Shown here piece by piece: positions 52,659 to 62,265 of a DNA stretch of 64,000 bases. Source of the DNA: Carbonatibacter sp965199245 (lineage in GTDB: Bacteria; Pseudomonadota; Alphaproteobacteria; Kiloniellales; Kiloniellaceae); NCBI GenBank assembly GCA_965199245.1, contig CBDAQP010000001.1, positions 62,001 through 126,000 of the forward strand, read 5' to 3'. Both the position numbers and the translations under genes were made by a program. Under the pieces are notes generated by a model. That model saw only the letters and a list, made by a program, of their open reading frames with translations. It ran no database searches and was not told where the DNA came from. Positions within the stretch are counted from its first letter, which is position 1. Each line of letters opens with the position of its first letter.

Positions 52659-53999
52659 TCATTCCCGACGCGCACGCCATTCTTTCCAGCGCAGGATTGC
52701 GTTCGCGCCAATATCGCGAAAGGGTTGCGGCGGTAATTTTTTGGGACAATCTTCAGCCTCAAAGTATCGGGATACAGGAGTGTCAGCCTGACACAACAAG
52801 TCCGCCGCCGCAATGCCCGTCAAGGTTCCACGCGTCACCCCAAGCCCGTTTTGAACACAACCCGCATAAAGACCCGTGTCAATTTGACCTGTGACCGAAA
52901 CGCCATTGCGGCTCAAACAAAGATGCCCGCCCCAAAGATACTCCATCCGCAACCCGGCCAGTTGCGGAAAACGCTGATCGAATTTACGCTGTATCACCTG
53001 TGCGGCCCGGGACAAGTCTGCGGCTGTTGCTCTCATCGCAGAGCGCAGAACAGCGCAGGTTCGCACAACAATTCTGTTGCCGCCAGACGCATTGTCAATC
53101 CGGCGCACTGTCGTCCCCATGGGATCAGAGGGGGTAACTCCCCAGTGCGCCTGCCCCCCTACCCGGGACACGGCATCGCTGTCAAGTTCAGGGGTCATGG
53201 CGGCAAAGAGAAAAATCTGCATCAACCGATTGCGCTTAAATCCAAAACTTTCGAGATGACCGTTGACCGTCAGAATGACAGTCTGCGCAGAAACCGCACC
53301 CTTCGCAGACTCAACACGCCACGCCCCCCCTTCCCGCGCGAAACGGATAACCGGGCTGTTTTCAAAAATTTTCACCCCTTGGCGCAGGAGTCCCGCAGCA
53401 AGACCCCGAATATATCCTGCAGGTTGTAACAGCACTGTCCCCGGGGTGTACAACCCGGAAATATAATGACGCGAACCCGTCAATTCATACATCTGCTGTT
53501 GATCCAGCGTCTGGCTGTCTTCGTTCAAAGACGTCAAATGTTTCTCATAACTCTGGTTGTGAGCCTGCGCCGCACCGCTCGCCGCGCCGTTGACCTTGCC
53601 CGCTTGCGCGAAAAAATGCGGCGCGATCTCATAGTCTTCAACCGCAGAACGTGCAAAGGCAATGGCCTGCCTGTTCAGATCAATTATTTCACGATCATCG
53701 CGGCGTCCAACATAGTCGTCAGAAGCCAAATCATGGGGCAAATCAATCATAAAACCGGAATTGCGCCCGGCACTGCCTTCGGCAATGCGCCCTGCCTCCA
53801 AAACAACAACCCTGAGTTCAGGTTGCAACTGCTTGAGCCGCCGCACCGCTGACAACCCCGCAAAACCTGCACCAATTACGACAACATCGGCTGTGACATT
53901 CTGACTCAATATCTTTGCCGAAGACTGTGAACCCAATAACGCATTCCAGGCGGATGGCCCACAATGGGCTGGCAGATTCTTCGCAACATAGCCCATCAC
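52659..53999 (-). CDS. FAD-dependent amine oxidase/dehydrogenase (DAO family)
   Basis: 446 residues. An N-terminal ADP-binding motif DVVVIGAGFAGLSAVRRL (about 38-55) is followed by SAGRNSGFMIDLPHDL, as in gamma-glutamylputrescine-oxidase-like DAO proteins, and a C-terminal FAD segment GLYAGCVQNGLGVTRGTLTG. In this cluster it is the best candidate for removing the second N-methyl group (N-methylproline demethylation) or for oxidising D-hydroxyproline to the pyrroline; sequence alone does not decide. Its ATG overlaps the aldehyde dehydrogenase stop by four bases. Confidence 0.82.
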   Translation of the reverse strand: MMGYVAKNLPAHCGPSAWNALLGSQSSAKILSQNVTADVVVIGAGFAGLSAVRRLKQLQPELRVVVLEAGRIAEGSAGRNSGFMIDLPHDLASDDYVGRRDDREIIDLNRQAIAFARSAVEDYEIAPHFFAQAGKVNGAASGAAQAHNQSYEKHLTSLNEDSQTLDQQQMYELTGSRHYISGLYTPGTVLLQPAGYIRGLAAGLLRQGVKIFENSPVIRFAREGGAWRVESAKGAVSAQTVILTVNGHLESFGFKRNRLMQIFLFAAMTPELDSDAVSRVGGQAHWGVTPSDPMGTTVRRIDNASGGNRIVVRTCAVLRSAMRATAADLSRAAQVIQRKFDQRFPQLAGLRMEYLWGGHLCLSRNGVSVTGQIDTGLYAGCVQNGLGVTRGTLTGIAAADLLCQADTPVSRYFEAEDCPKKLPPQPFRDIGANAILRWKEWRARRE

Positions 54000-55492
54000 A
54001 TAACAGATTCATCTGAATCGTCACAAAGATCAATCCAGATAGTTTTCAACTGTGTATATTGATCGTGGGCATGGATCGAATTATCCCGACCACCAAATCC
54101 TGATTGCTTATATCCCCCAAAGGGTGTTGAGAGATCACCTTCGCCAAAGCTGTTAACCGTCACCGTCCCCGCACGCAGGGCGCGTGCGCCGCGCACCGCG
54201 CGTTTGGCATTGGCTGTAAAAATCGACGCGCACAAGCCATAGTCGGTATCATTGGCGACTGAAATTGCTTCATCAAAACCCGACACCTCAATCACAGACA
54301 AAACCGGGCCAAAAATCTCTTCCCGTGCCAAGAGAGCCTGATTATTTTCAACCTCGACCACCGTGGCCTCGACAAAACCCTTTTCGGCTTTACCGCCGAT
54401 AATGATCTTGCCCGCTTGGTCGAGATAGCCACAGACCTTGTTATAGTGATTTTCAGAAACAAGAGCACCCATGCGTGTTTCCGGATCGAGCGGATCGCCA
54501 ATATTCCAGTGTTTGACGTGGTGTGTGATCCGTTCCAACAATTCTGCCTTGATATTCTTATGAACAATCAGGCGCGAGCTGGCAGAACAGTTTTCACCCA
54601 TATTCCAAAATGCTCCATTAACCACATGCTGTGCGACCCGATCCAGATTTTCGGCATCTTCCAGAACAATCGCGGGGTTTTTGCCCCCCATTTCAAGCAC
54701 AACTTCCTTGGCATTCGACTCTGCGGAATAGGTTAAAAAACGTTTGCCCGTCACAGTTGACCCCGTAAAGGATACCATGTCGATATCCCCATGGCGACCG
54801 ATAGCTTCACCCACATCCGCCCCGCGTCCGGGAACAATATTGAGCACACCCGCAGGCAGGCCGGCTTCCGCCGCCAGTTCCGCCACACGCAACGCGGTCA
54901 AGGTCGTCTCAACAGCGGGTTTGACAACCACAGAACAGCCTGCGGCAAGAGCCGGGCCAATCTTCCACGCCAACATCAGCAAGGGAAAATTCCACGGCAA
55001 CACCAACCCCACGACACCGATAGGTTCACGCACCACCAGGGCAATATGATCATCACTGGCGGGAGAGACCTGATCGTAAATTTTATCAATAGCCTCCGCA
55101 TGCCATTTTAAGCAGTGAATCGTCTCGGGAACATCCAGTGTCTCACAGTCGTAGATCGTCTTCCCGCTATCGATGCTTTCCATCACCGCAAGTTCACGGG
55201 CATTGCGGGTTATGAGTTTGCACAGACGAATCAGCACATTTTTTCGTTCGCAAGGGTGCAATTTGGCCCAGCGACCATCGTCAAAGGCATCACGGGCCTT
55301 CTCAACAGCCAGATTCACATCGTCGACTCCACAGGCGGCAATGTCAGCCAGTTTTTCACCTGTTGCAGGGTTTGTACTGGTAAAGGTTTGACCTGAAATC
55401 GCGGGGCGACAGCGACCATCGATAAAGGCCCCCGTCGGCAAATCCAGATTGGATGCGATTGATTGATATTCGTCCTGTGTCAGTAGGCTCAT
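53996..55492 (-). CDS. NAD(P)-dependent aldehyde dehydrogenase
   Basis: 498 residues of the classical ALDH superfamily. VLPWNFPLLMLAWKIGPALA is the nucleotide-binding region, VSFTGSTVTGKRFL and LEMGGKNPAIVLEDA hold the catalytic Glu, and NMGENCSASSRLIVH holds the nucleophilic Cys near residue 303. EIFGPVLSVIEVSGFDEAI and the C-terminal YKQSGFGGRDNSIHAHDQYT complete the fold. In the proposed pathway it would oxidise 2-oxoglutarate semialdehyde to 2-oxoglutarate, although this subfamily (GGKQSG.G type) also includes aminoaldehyde dehydrogenases acting on gamma-glutamylaminobutyraldehyde. It is coupled to the neighbouring genes by a 5-base gap and an ATGA overlap. Confidence 0.9.
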   Translation of the reverse strand: MSLLTQDEYQSIASNLDLPTGAFIDGRCRPAISGQTFTSTNPATGEKLADIAACGVDDVNLAVEKARDAFDDGRWAKLHPCERKNVLIRLCKLITRNARELAVMESIDSGKTIYDCETLDVPETIHCLKWHAEAIDKIYDQVSPASDDHIALVVREPIGVVGLVLPWNFPLLMLAWKIGPALAAGCSVVVKPAVETTLTALRVAELAAEAGLPAGVLNIVPGRGADVGEAIGRHGDIDMVSFTGSTVTGKRFLTYSAESNAKEVVLEMGGKNPAIVLEDAENLDRVAQHVVNGAFWNMGENCSASSRLIVHKNIKAELLERITHHVKHWNIGDPLDPETRMGALVSENHYNKVCGYLDQAGKIIIGGKAEKGFVEATVVEVENNQALLAREEIFGPVLSVIEVSGFDEAISVANDTDYGLCASIFTANAKRAVRGARALRAGTVTVNSFGEGDLSTPFGGYKQSGFGGRDNSIHAHDQYTQLKTIWIDLCDDSDESVM

Positions 55493-55497
55493 GTTCT

Positions 55498-56415
55498 TTA
55501 CCCTCCGGCAACAATGTCAGAAATTTTGCGTTTGAGAACACGAACAACCTGTTCCAACACACGTTTGTCATCTTTGTTGAGGCCGTGTAACGGCGGACAC
55601 ATCCCTCCGGCCTCAATACCGTTCATTGTCACGCCATGCTTGATGGTCTGTATGAACTTTCCACCCTGTTCAAGGACGTGCATGAGGGGCATCATCGCCG
55701 TCATAATACGGCGACCCTTGACAAAATTGCCCTCGCGCACACAGGCATCATAAAGCGCGACATGCTCCCGTGGCAGAAAGTTCGACCCGCCACACACCCA
55801 AAAAGGCGCACCCCACGCAAAAAACTCCAGGGCCTGGTCGTCCATGCCACAGCCTAATTGAATGTGCGGATAGTCGCGCGCCAATAAATGCACACGGTTA
55901 ATGTCCGCCGAGCTTTCCTTGATCCCGCAAAAATTACGCGACCGTCCCACGCGGTCGAGAAATTCTTCCCCCATCATGGTTCCCGTGCGATGTGGATAAT
56001 TATAGAGCATCACAGGCAAATCAGCCGCCTTGTCAATCGCCAGCGCGTTCAAAGCATTTTCCCGGTCGGTCGGCACTGAGTAAGCCGGACTCGCCAACAA
56101 AATCGCATCCGCACTCATCTCACGCGCCCCACGGGCAAGGGCCAGTGACTCAGGCGTCCGCATGGCACCCGTCCCGACAACCATCGGCAGGCGATGCCCC
56201 AGCCGCTCCCGAATAAAGCGGGCAAGGGTCAAGCGTTCCTCAACCGTTTGGGCGTAATTCTCACCCGTTGACCCCCCGGAAATCAACCCGTGCACACCAC
56301 GATCAACCAGATATTCAACCAAATCTGACAGTGCGTCCCAGTGAATGGTTCCATCGTCATGATAGGGGGTGACAACAGGGGTATAAATACCCTCGAACCT
56401 AAAAATTGGAGTCAT
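55498..56415 (-). CDS. Dihydrodipicolinate-synthase-family lyase/deaminase (candidate pyrroline-4-hydroxy-2-carboxylate deaminase)
   Basis: 305 residues, a TIM-barrel class I aldolase. GGSTGENY (47-54) is the carboxylate-binding loop, LYNYPHRTG (137-145) contains the catalytic Tyr, and GIKESSADI (164-172) has the Schiff-base Lys166. DapA-family members include true DHDPS, N-acetylneuraminate lyase and the deaminase of the hydroxyproline pathway. The neighbours favour the last. ATG 56415 is preferred because GAGG lies 9 bases upstream; the frame is open 12 codons further. It is the first gene of the nine-gene directon. Confidence 0.82.
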   Translation of the reverse strand: MTPIFRFEGIYTPVVTPYHDDGTIHWDALSDLVEYLVDRGVHGLISGGSTGENYAQTVEERLTLARFIRERLGHRLPMVVGTGAMRTPESLALARGAREMSADAILLASPAYSVPTDRENALNALAIDKAADLPVMLYNYPHRTGTMMGEEFLDRVGRSRNFCGIKESSADINRVHLLARDYPHIQLGCGMDDQALEFFAWGAPFWVCGGSNFLPREHVALYDACVREGNFVKGRRIMTAMMPLMHVLEQGGKFIQTIKHGVTMNGIEAGGMCPPLHGLNKDDKRVLEQVVRVLKRKISDIVAGG

Positions 56416-56738
56416 CAACATCCTCATAAAATTGGGGTAAAGCCCGGTCATTTCTCGTATTTTTATGAAAAAATGGCGTTTTTCTTAAATTTCTCTGCCT
56501 TTTTTCTCATTTTCCCTGCGTTTTTTATAATTCTTTCCATTATCAATTTTTAAAATCATTTTGCAAGCGAGAACTTTCATAATCTCGACACAAGCAAAGA
56601 GTTATCTCTACGGTTTCCGGATTTATCGGAGTCTCTCCCCCCCATCAATCTGTTTCTATTTTCTTCGCACCACAAGAGACGACAATCCCTGGTTGCGCCG
56701 TATTTCAAAAGATACCTGATCTTTAAAACACAAAAAAA
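56416..56738. other. AT-rich intergenic region, presumed promoter of the betaine directon
   Basis: No gene is seen. The stretch 56460-56570 is strongly AT-rich, with runs such as TTTTTTATAATTC. On the minus strand a TATAAA-like element is present at about 56526-56531, without a convincing -35 box. The half nearer sthA is unremarkable. Confidence 0.45.
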
Positions 56739-58121
56739 TCAGGGCATCCGGTTCCAGGCATCAAGGGCAGCAACTTTGTAGGCTTCGGCAAGGGTGGGGT
56801 AGTTAAAGGTATTTTCAACAAAATACTCTACCGTTCCCTTGAGATTCAAAACAGCTTGACCGATATGAATCAATTCTGTCGCCCCTTCCCCCACAATATG
56901 CACCCCCAGCAAGCGACGGGTTTTGAGCGAGAAAATCAGCTTCATCATTCCCGTTTCAAGCCCCATGATCTGACCGCGGGTTGTTTCGCGGAAATGGCAA
57001 ATTCCACACTCGTAGGGAATCTCACGTTTTTGAATTTCTTCTTCGGACATGCCAACGGTCGAGATTTCAGGCACAGAATAGACCCCATAAGGGAAGTATT
57101 CCGGGGCGTCGAAGGAATCCTGATCAAAGGCATGACAGGCGACAATGCGCCCCTGCTCCATCGAGGTTGAGGCCAAACTCGGAAAACCGATAACATCTCC
57201 TGCGGCGTAGATATGGGGGACTTCTGTTTGGAAATTTTCATTAACCGTCAAACGCCCGCGCCGATCAGCTGTAATACCTGCGGCATCCAGATTGAGCTTA
57301 CCCGTCGCCCCCATACGACCTGCAGAAAACAGCACCATATCGGCCTTGACCAGTCGCCCGTTTTGCAGATGGACGATATGGCGACCGCTTTCTGCTGTCT
57401 CGATCCGGTCAACGGGGTGCCCAAAACGGAAAATCACATTCTGTTCACGGAGCAGGTGCGTAAATTCACCGATAATTTCGCGGTCAATGAATTCCAGCAT
57501 CGACTCCCGGGGTTCGATCACCGTCACGGCAATATCCAACGCAGAAAAAATGGTCGCATATTCAATGCCGATCACACCTGCACCAATCACCGTCATCGAA
57601 CGCGGTAGATTTTTTAAGGCAATGATTTCGTCACTGTCAATAATCGTCGTGCCATTAAAGGGAATGTCATCTGGCCGAAAAGGGTAGGTTCCCGTTGCAA
57701 TCAAAATTCTGTCGCCATAGACGCAGGTGTGTTCACCATTGGCATCCACAACGAGCCTATGGGCATCGACAAAATGCGCCAGTCCGTGCATACATTCGAC
57801 TTTATTGCGCACAAACTGGTGTTCCAGCGTTTCGACCTCGTGCGGGAGGGTCATATTTAACCGTTCGAGCAAATCATCCGAGGTAATATTATTTTTAACG
57901 CGGTAGGATCTGCCGTAAAAGGTTCGTTCTCGCCAACCAGACAGATTCAAAACTGTCTCGCGCAGAGTCTTGCTTGGCAAGGTTCCCGTGTGGACAGAAA
58001 CGCCCCCGATCGCCGGAGATTTTTCAATCACCAATACCCGTTTATTCCACTTTGCCGCCTGAACAGCCGCACGGCGACCGGATGGCCCGCTTCCAATCAC
58101 AATCAGTTCATAGTGTTCCAT
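56739..58121 (-). CDS. sthA: Soluble pyridine nucleotide transhydrogenase (Si-specific)
   Basis: A 460-residue flavoprotein that balances NADH and NADPH pools. The FAD motif GSGPSGRRAAVQAAKWNKRV (10-29), VHTGTLPSKTLRE in place of the redox-active disulfide of lipoamide dehydrogenases (no CxxxxC, as in SthA), a NAD-binding VIGAGVIGIEYATIFSALD, AAGDVIGFPSLASTSMEQGR and a C-terminal dimer domain with HIVGEGATELIHIGQAV are all present. It is monocistronic by spacing. Confidence 0.93.
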   Translation of the reverse strand: MEHYELIVIGSGPSGRRAAVQAAKWNKRVLVIEKSPAIGGVSVHTGTLPSKTLRETVLNLSGWRERTFYGRSYRVKNNITSDDLLERLNMTLPHEVETLEHQFVRNKVECMHGLAHFVDAHRLVVDANGEHTCVYGDRILIATGTYPFRPDDIPFNGTTIIDSDEIIALKNLPRSMTVIGAGVIGIEYATIFSALDIAVTVIEPRESMLEFIDREIIGEFTHLLREQNVIFRFGHPVDRIETAESGRHIVHLQNGRLVKADMVLFSAGRMGATGKLNLDAAGITADRRGRLTVNENFQTEVPHIYAAGDVIGFPSLASTSMEQGRIVACHAFDQDSFDAPEYFPYGVYSVPEISTVGMSEEEIQKREIPYECGICHFRETTRGQIMGLETGMMKLIFSLKTRRLLGVHIVGEGATELIHIGQAVLNLKGTVEYFVENTFNYPTLAEAYKVAALDAWNRMP

Positions 58122-58181
58122 TGTTTTTCCTGCGGCCTCTCCCGTGACCGCAATCCTTAAAAAAATCAGTGAATAAAGCGT

Positions 58182-58859
58182 TTATGCGGCACCATACCCC
58201 AGAACGTCCTTGCAAAAGTCAACACCGATCTGTGCGCCCCGTTCGTCAATCGCATGACCGAGGCCATCAATGATCTGTCGGCGTACTTCAAGCCCCTGCG
58301 CCTCGAGTGCCGTGCTTGCCGCAGGCAGGGCAGCAACAGGAACAATATCGTCCTCGGCCCCGTGCACCAAAAGCACGGGGGGCTTGTGCGGGCAGAGCCG
58401 CGCCCCGTCGTCATCCGATTCAATGAGCATCCCCGAATAGGACATCATCCCGGCGACTTGTTCTGTCAGACGCGTTCCCAGATGCAGTGTCATCATGCCC
58501 CCTTGGGAAAATCCCATCAGGACAAGGCGATCAAAGCCCAAGTCATCACGCGCCAACTGATCCCCGATAAAGCGTTCCAGCATAGTGAAAACAGTTCCCA
58601 TACCCGCAAGCATCGGAGCTTTTTCTCTGTCTTGGAGACTGAACCACTGCAACCCCGGCCCCATATCACAGGCAAAGGGCGCGTCGGGGGCAACAAAGGC
58701 AGCATGGGGCAAGCTCTGTGCAAAAAAGGGTGCCAATGAAATAAGATTCTGACCATTCGCGCCCAACCCATGAAGCATAACGACCAGTTCCCTGACCACA
58801 CTATCTGATGCTGGCTCCAGGCGCGGGCCACCTAATATAAACTCTTGTTCCTGTGGCAT
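58182..58859 (-). CDS. Phospholipase/carboxylesterase-family alpha/beta hydrolase
   Basis: 225 residues, length and layout of the Abhydrolase_2 family. The oxyanion segment is LHGLGANG, the nucleophile Ser118 is in MGFSQGGMM, and Asp171 (HGAEDDIVP) and His202 (DGLGHAID) complete the triad. Members hydrolyse short acyl esters or lysophospholipids; the natural substrate is unknown. It lies upstream of sthA on the same strand, 60 bases away. Confidence 0.87.
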   Translation of the reverse strand: MPQEQEFILGGPRLEPASDSVVRELVVMLHGLGANGQNLISLAPFFAQSLPHAAFVAPDAPFACDMGPGLQWFSLQDREKAPMLAGMGTVFTMLERFIGDQLARDDLGFDRLVLMGFSQGGMMTLHLGTRLTEQVAGMMSYSGMLIESDDDGARLCPHKPPVLLVHGAEDDIVPVAALPAASTALEAQGLEVRRQIIDGLGHAIDERGAQIGVDFCKDVLGYGAA

Positions 58860-58961
58860 GGCCTCCCCTTAATAAATGACCTTGGTTTTCTTCAGGATTT
58901 TTACTCCGCGCACCCTTAGGTGAACGTTTTATCTTTATCCAGTCCGAAAGGCAAAAAAAAA

Positions 58962-59588
58962 TCACGCTACGCCTGCGTGCCTGTAGTAGTGCCACAAAAA
59001 CCGTGCCGCCGCACTGCGCCAAGGGTGCCAGTTCTTAACCAGTTCACGGGTCTGGCGTTCACCCGGGCGATTCTCCAGGGTCTTCAGACGGCCCAAGGCG
59101 GTCTGGAGAGCCAAATCTGCCGCCGGAAAAACATCGGGCCGATTCAACGCAAACAACAGATAGATTTCCGCAGTCCACCGTCCAATTCCCTTAACCGCTG
59201 TCAGGGTCGCAATAATGGCATCATCCGTCATTCGATCAAACGCAGAAAAATCCAGCACCCCACTCTCGACAGCATGGGCCAATGAATAGATATAATTCTG
59301 CTTGGGCCGACTCAGACCAATGGTTTTCAGTTGCTCATTGGACAGAGCTAAAACAGCATGGGCAGAGAATTCAGGAACCGCCTGTTTAAAACGCTCATAG
59401 ATCGTCGATGCCGCCTGTACAGAAATTTGCTGGGAAACAATCATCCGCGCCAACCCTTCAAATCCCCCCGGTCGCTGGCGCAGGGGTGGGAGACCACAAC
59501 AGGCAAAGGCCCGGGCAAAATCACGGTCGCGGTCACTGAGGGCCTCAAGCGCGGGCAAAAGTCCATGATCTGGTTCAGATGACATCAT
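58962..59588 (-). CDS. DNA-3-methyladenine glycosylase II family (AlkA-like)
   Basis: 208 residues with the helix-hairpin-helix/GPD signature: VKGIGRWTAEIYLLF (132-146) and the catalytic Asp158 in FPAADLALQ. IVSQQISVQAASTIYERF (50-67) is also typical. It removes alkylated bases in base excision repair. It is shorter than E. coli AlkA (282) because the N-terminal TBP-like domain is absent, as in many bacterial AlkA2-type enzymes. It is divergent from gluQ. Confidence 0.9.
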   Translation of the reverse strand: MMSSEPDHGLLPALEALSDRDRDFARAFACCGLPPLRQRPGGFEGLARMIVSQQISVQAASTIYERFKQAVPEFSAHAVLALSNEQLKTIGLSRPKQNYIYSLAHAVESGVLDFSAFDRMTDDAIIATLTAVKGIGRWTAEIYLLFALNRPDVFPAADLALQTALGRLKTLENRPGERQTRELVKNWHPWRSAAARFLWHYYRHAGVA

Positions 59589-59708
59589 GACGATAAACCT
59601 AGACTATTATAGCGGACTTGTGAACAGCAGAAGGCGGCGTTAAACAAGGCTCACAGAAAAGTTTGTGCTCGGATTTTGTTCACAAGACTACAAGCAAGGA
59701 CACAGAAA

Positions 59709-60584
59709 GTGGCTCTTTTTCGCTTTGCCCCCTCGCCCAGTGGGCCATTGCACCTTGGTCACGCCTATTCCGCATTTTTTACCTGGGCGGCGGCCCGCGC
59801 ACAGGCCGGGTCTGTGCGCCTGCGGATCGAAGACATCGACACAACACGATGCAAACCCGAATTTACGGACAAGATTATTACTGATTTGCGCTGGCTCGGC
59901 CTGCGTTGGGATGGCTCCCTCTGCATTCAGTCCCGACACCTCGACAGATACAAAGACGCCCTCAATAGGCTGGACGACATGGGTTTACTTTACCCCTGTT
60001 TTTGTACCAGAAAAAGCATCCGGCGCGAAATCGCCGCAGCCGGAGGTGCCCCACACGGTTCGGAAGGGCCGCTTTATCCCGGACTTTGCCGGAATCTGAC
60101 ACCATACGAACAGGACAGCTATCGTGCGCAGGGTCTAAACCCCGCCCTGCGCCTGAATCTGGACAAAGCCCTGTCACAGATCGCACGCACGGGGACAGAC
60201 CTGATCTGGTACGACCGCAAGGCCGGACAACAAACCGCCACAGCGCAGATCATTTCGCAATATTGGGGAGATGTTGTTTTGGCCCGCAAAGACATCGGAA
60301 CCAGCTATCACCTCTGCGTTGTGGTTGACGATGCCCACCAGGGCATCACAGAGGTGACACGAGGCGAAGACCTCTTCGCGGCGACACACCTGCATCGTCT
60401 TTTGCAAGCCTTGCTCGGCCTGCGTGTTCCATTGTGGTCACATCATGGTCTCCTCCGCAATGAAAAGGGCCAACGCCTCGCCAAACGCGACGGGGCCCGC
60501 GCCCTCGAAACCTTGCGCGCAGACGGCTATACCGCCGCCGACATCCGGGCTATGACGGGCCTGGGTGATGACATCGGCCCTTGA
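59709..60584 (+). CDS. gluQ: Glutamyl-Q tRNA(Asp) synthetase
   Basis: A 291-residue truncated GluRS paralogue that attaches glutamate to the queuosine of tRNA(Asp). The HIGH-like motif is APSPSGPLHLGHAYSAF, followed by RLRIEDIDTTRC. The zinc-type segment CFCTR...YPGLCR lies at about residues 98-125. VTRGEDLFAATHLHRLL and a KMSKS-like GQRLAKRDG come near the end, and the anticodon-binding domain is missing as expected. GTG 59709 behind AAGGACAC is preferred to a TTG at 59676, which lacks a ribosome-binding site. Confidence 0.92.
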   Translation: MALFRFAPSPSGPLHLGHAYSAFFTWAAARAQAGSVRLRIEDIDTTRCKPEFTDKIITDLRWLGLRWDGSLCIQSRHLDRYKDALNRLDDMGLLYPCFCTRKSIRREIAAAGGAPHGSEGPLYPGLCRNLTPYEQDSYRAQGLNPALRLNLDKALSQIARTGTDLIWYDRKAGQQTATAQIISQYWGDVVLARKDIGTSYHLCVVVDDAHQGITEVTRGEDLFAATHLHRLLQALLGLRVPLWSHHGLLRNEKGQRLAKRDGARALETLRADGYTAADIRAMTGLGDDIGP

Positions 60585-60711
60585 AAGACAGAGCAAGGCA
60601 ATAAAACGAACTCCCATAGTTTGGGAACTCTCATGCTTTAGGGGGCTGGTCAGGGTCGGGTTTGTCGGGCATAAACAGGACTTACCTGACAAAATATTAG
60701 GATATTTTCTG

Positions 60712-62016
60712 ATGTTGACGCCTTCTTCTGCTCTCAAAGTCCTCGTCGTTGGTTCGGGGGGACGTGAACATGCCTTGTGCCTTGCCGCGCATCGTTCGCC
60801 GCTCTGTGCCGAACTATTCTGCGCCCCGGGCAATGCGGGGATTGCCGACCTTGCCACCTGCATCGACATCGCCGCTGATGATATTGATGGACTTGTCAAC
60901 TTTGTACAGGAACAGGGGATTACCTTTGTCATCGTCGGGCCAGAGGCCGCACTGGTGTTGGGGTTGGTTGATCGTCTGGAGGCCATCGGGGTTCCGGCGT
61001 TCGGCCCGTCACAAGCCGCCGCAGAACTGGAAAAATCAAAAGGCTTCATGAAAGATCTCTGCCAAAAATACAATATCCCAACCGCTCGCTATGCCCGCTT
61101 TGATAATCTGGACAAAGCGCGGGACTGGATTCGCGCGCGGGGTGCGCCGATTGTGGTCAAGGCCGATGGCCTGGCAGGGGGCAAGGGCGTTACGGTCGCC
61201 ATGACTGAAGACGCGGCCTTAAATGCCGTTGAACAGGCCCTTGATGGGTCTGCCTTTGGCGCGGCAGGTGCAGAGGTCGTGATCGAGGATTTCATGGCGG
61301 GCGAAGAAGTCAGCTTTTTTGTCCTGAGCGACGGCGAACGGATTCTGCCCCTGACCAGCGCACAGGATCATAAACGTGTCAATGATGGCGAAAAAGGCCC
61401 CAATACAGGTGGCATGGGCTGTTATTCCCCGGCCTCGCTCATGACCCCGGCCCTGCGCGAGACTGTCCTGGACAGCATTATCAAGCCCACCCTTGCGGCA
61501 ATGAAGGCCGAAGGCCGCCCCTATCGTGGTGTGCTTTATGCCGGATTGATGCTGAGTACCGGGGGGCCGAAACTGGTTGAATACAATGTCCGCTTCGGTG
61601 ACCCTGAATGTCAGACGCTCTGCCTGCGGGCAAAATCAGACCTCTTTGCCCTGCTCTACGCAACAGCACGGGGGGATTTGTCTGATGCCCAAATGGATTG
61701 GCATGATGACTGCGCCCTCCTCGTTGTCATGGCTGCCCGAGGCTACCCGGGAAAAATTGTCAAAAACACACGGATCACAGGCCTTGAACAGGCAGAACAA
61801 GACGACAACGTCACCGTCTTTCATGCTGGCACGGCACGGGATGAGACGGGTGACCTGTGCGCCATCGGTGGGCGTGTTCTAGGTGTAACCGCCTGCGGTT
61901 CAAATATCCACACCGCCCATGAACGCGCCTATCGCGCCGTGGACAAAATTAACTGGCCCGACGGATTTTACCGCCGTGACATCGGCTGGCGCGAACGCGC
62001 CCGACAAGAGTCCTGA
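60712..62016 (+). CDS. purD: Phosphoribosylamine-glycine ligase
   Basis: 434 residues; makes glycinamide ribonucleotide in purine synthesis. VLVVGSGGREHAL begins the N-terminal domain. The ATP-grasp domain contains KADGLAGGKGVTVA, GPNTGGMGCYSPA and YNVRFGDPECQTL (metal ligands). The C-terminal barrel has VVMAARGYPG and VFHAGTA. ATG 60712 lies 11 bases after AGGA; the frame is open further upstream but codes nothing typical. A hairpin terminator follows. Confidence 0.95.
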   Translation: MLTPSSALKVLVVGSGGREHALCLAAHRSPLCAELFCAPGNAGIADLATCIDIAADDIDGLVNFVQEQGITFVIVGPEAALVLGLVDRLEAIGVPAFGPSQAAAELEKSKGFMKDLCQKYNIPTARYARFDNLDKARDWIRARGAPIVVKADGLAGGKGVTVAMTEDAALNAVEQALDGSAFGAAGAEVVIEDFMAGEEVSFFVLSDGERILPLTSAQDHKRVNDGEKGPNTGGMGCYSPASLMTPALRETVLDSIIKPTLAAMKAEGRPYRGVLYAGLMLSTGGPKLVEYNVRFGDPECQTLCLRAKSDLFALLYATARGDLSDAQMDWHDDCALLVVMAARGYPGKIVKNTRITGLEQAEQDDNVTVFHAGTARDETGDLCAIGGRVLGVTACGSNIHTAHERAYRAVDKINWPDGFYRRDIGWRERARQES

Positions 62017-62025
62017 GCACACCAA

Positions 62026-62059
62026 AAAAGGCCCCCAATACACAAAAAGGAGGCCTTTT
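62026..62059 (+). terminator. Rho-independent terminator after purD
   Basis: AAAAGGCC pairs with GGCCTTTT across an 18-base loop. The T-run is short, and its A-rich 5' side could also serve the opposite strand, so it may act in both directions between purD and the end of recR. Confidence 0.75.
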
Positions 62060-62265
62060 AATAGCATTCAAAAAAAATTTTACGGAATTTCATAGTTTTA
62101 AGGTGTCAATGTTCTATTGACTCCGATTATCAAAATATATTAGCTTGGATTCTGTAGTTGTTACCACTTCATTTTCTTGAAGGTTTGGGAGCGTTTGACA
62201 ACGGGACGCAACGAGAAAACAAGACAAACGGCAAAACGCGCTGCCGCGTAGATTTTCAAAACGCG

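Noticed and set aside
59676..59708. TTG start for gluQ at 59676
   Set aside because: No ribosome-binding site, and the extra 11 residues are not family-like; GTG 59709 behind AAGGACAC is better supported.
60565..60711. N-terminal extension of PurD from 60565
   Set aside because: The frame is open but encodes nothing like PurD and overlaps gluQ; the ATG at 60712 fits the family start and has a ribosome-binding site.
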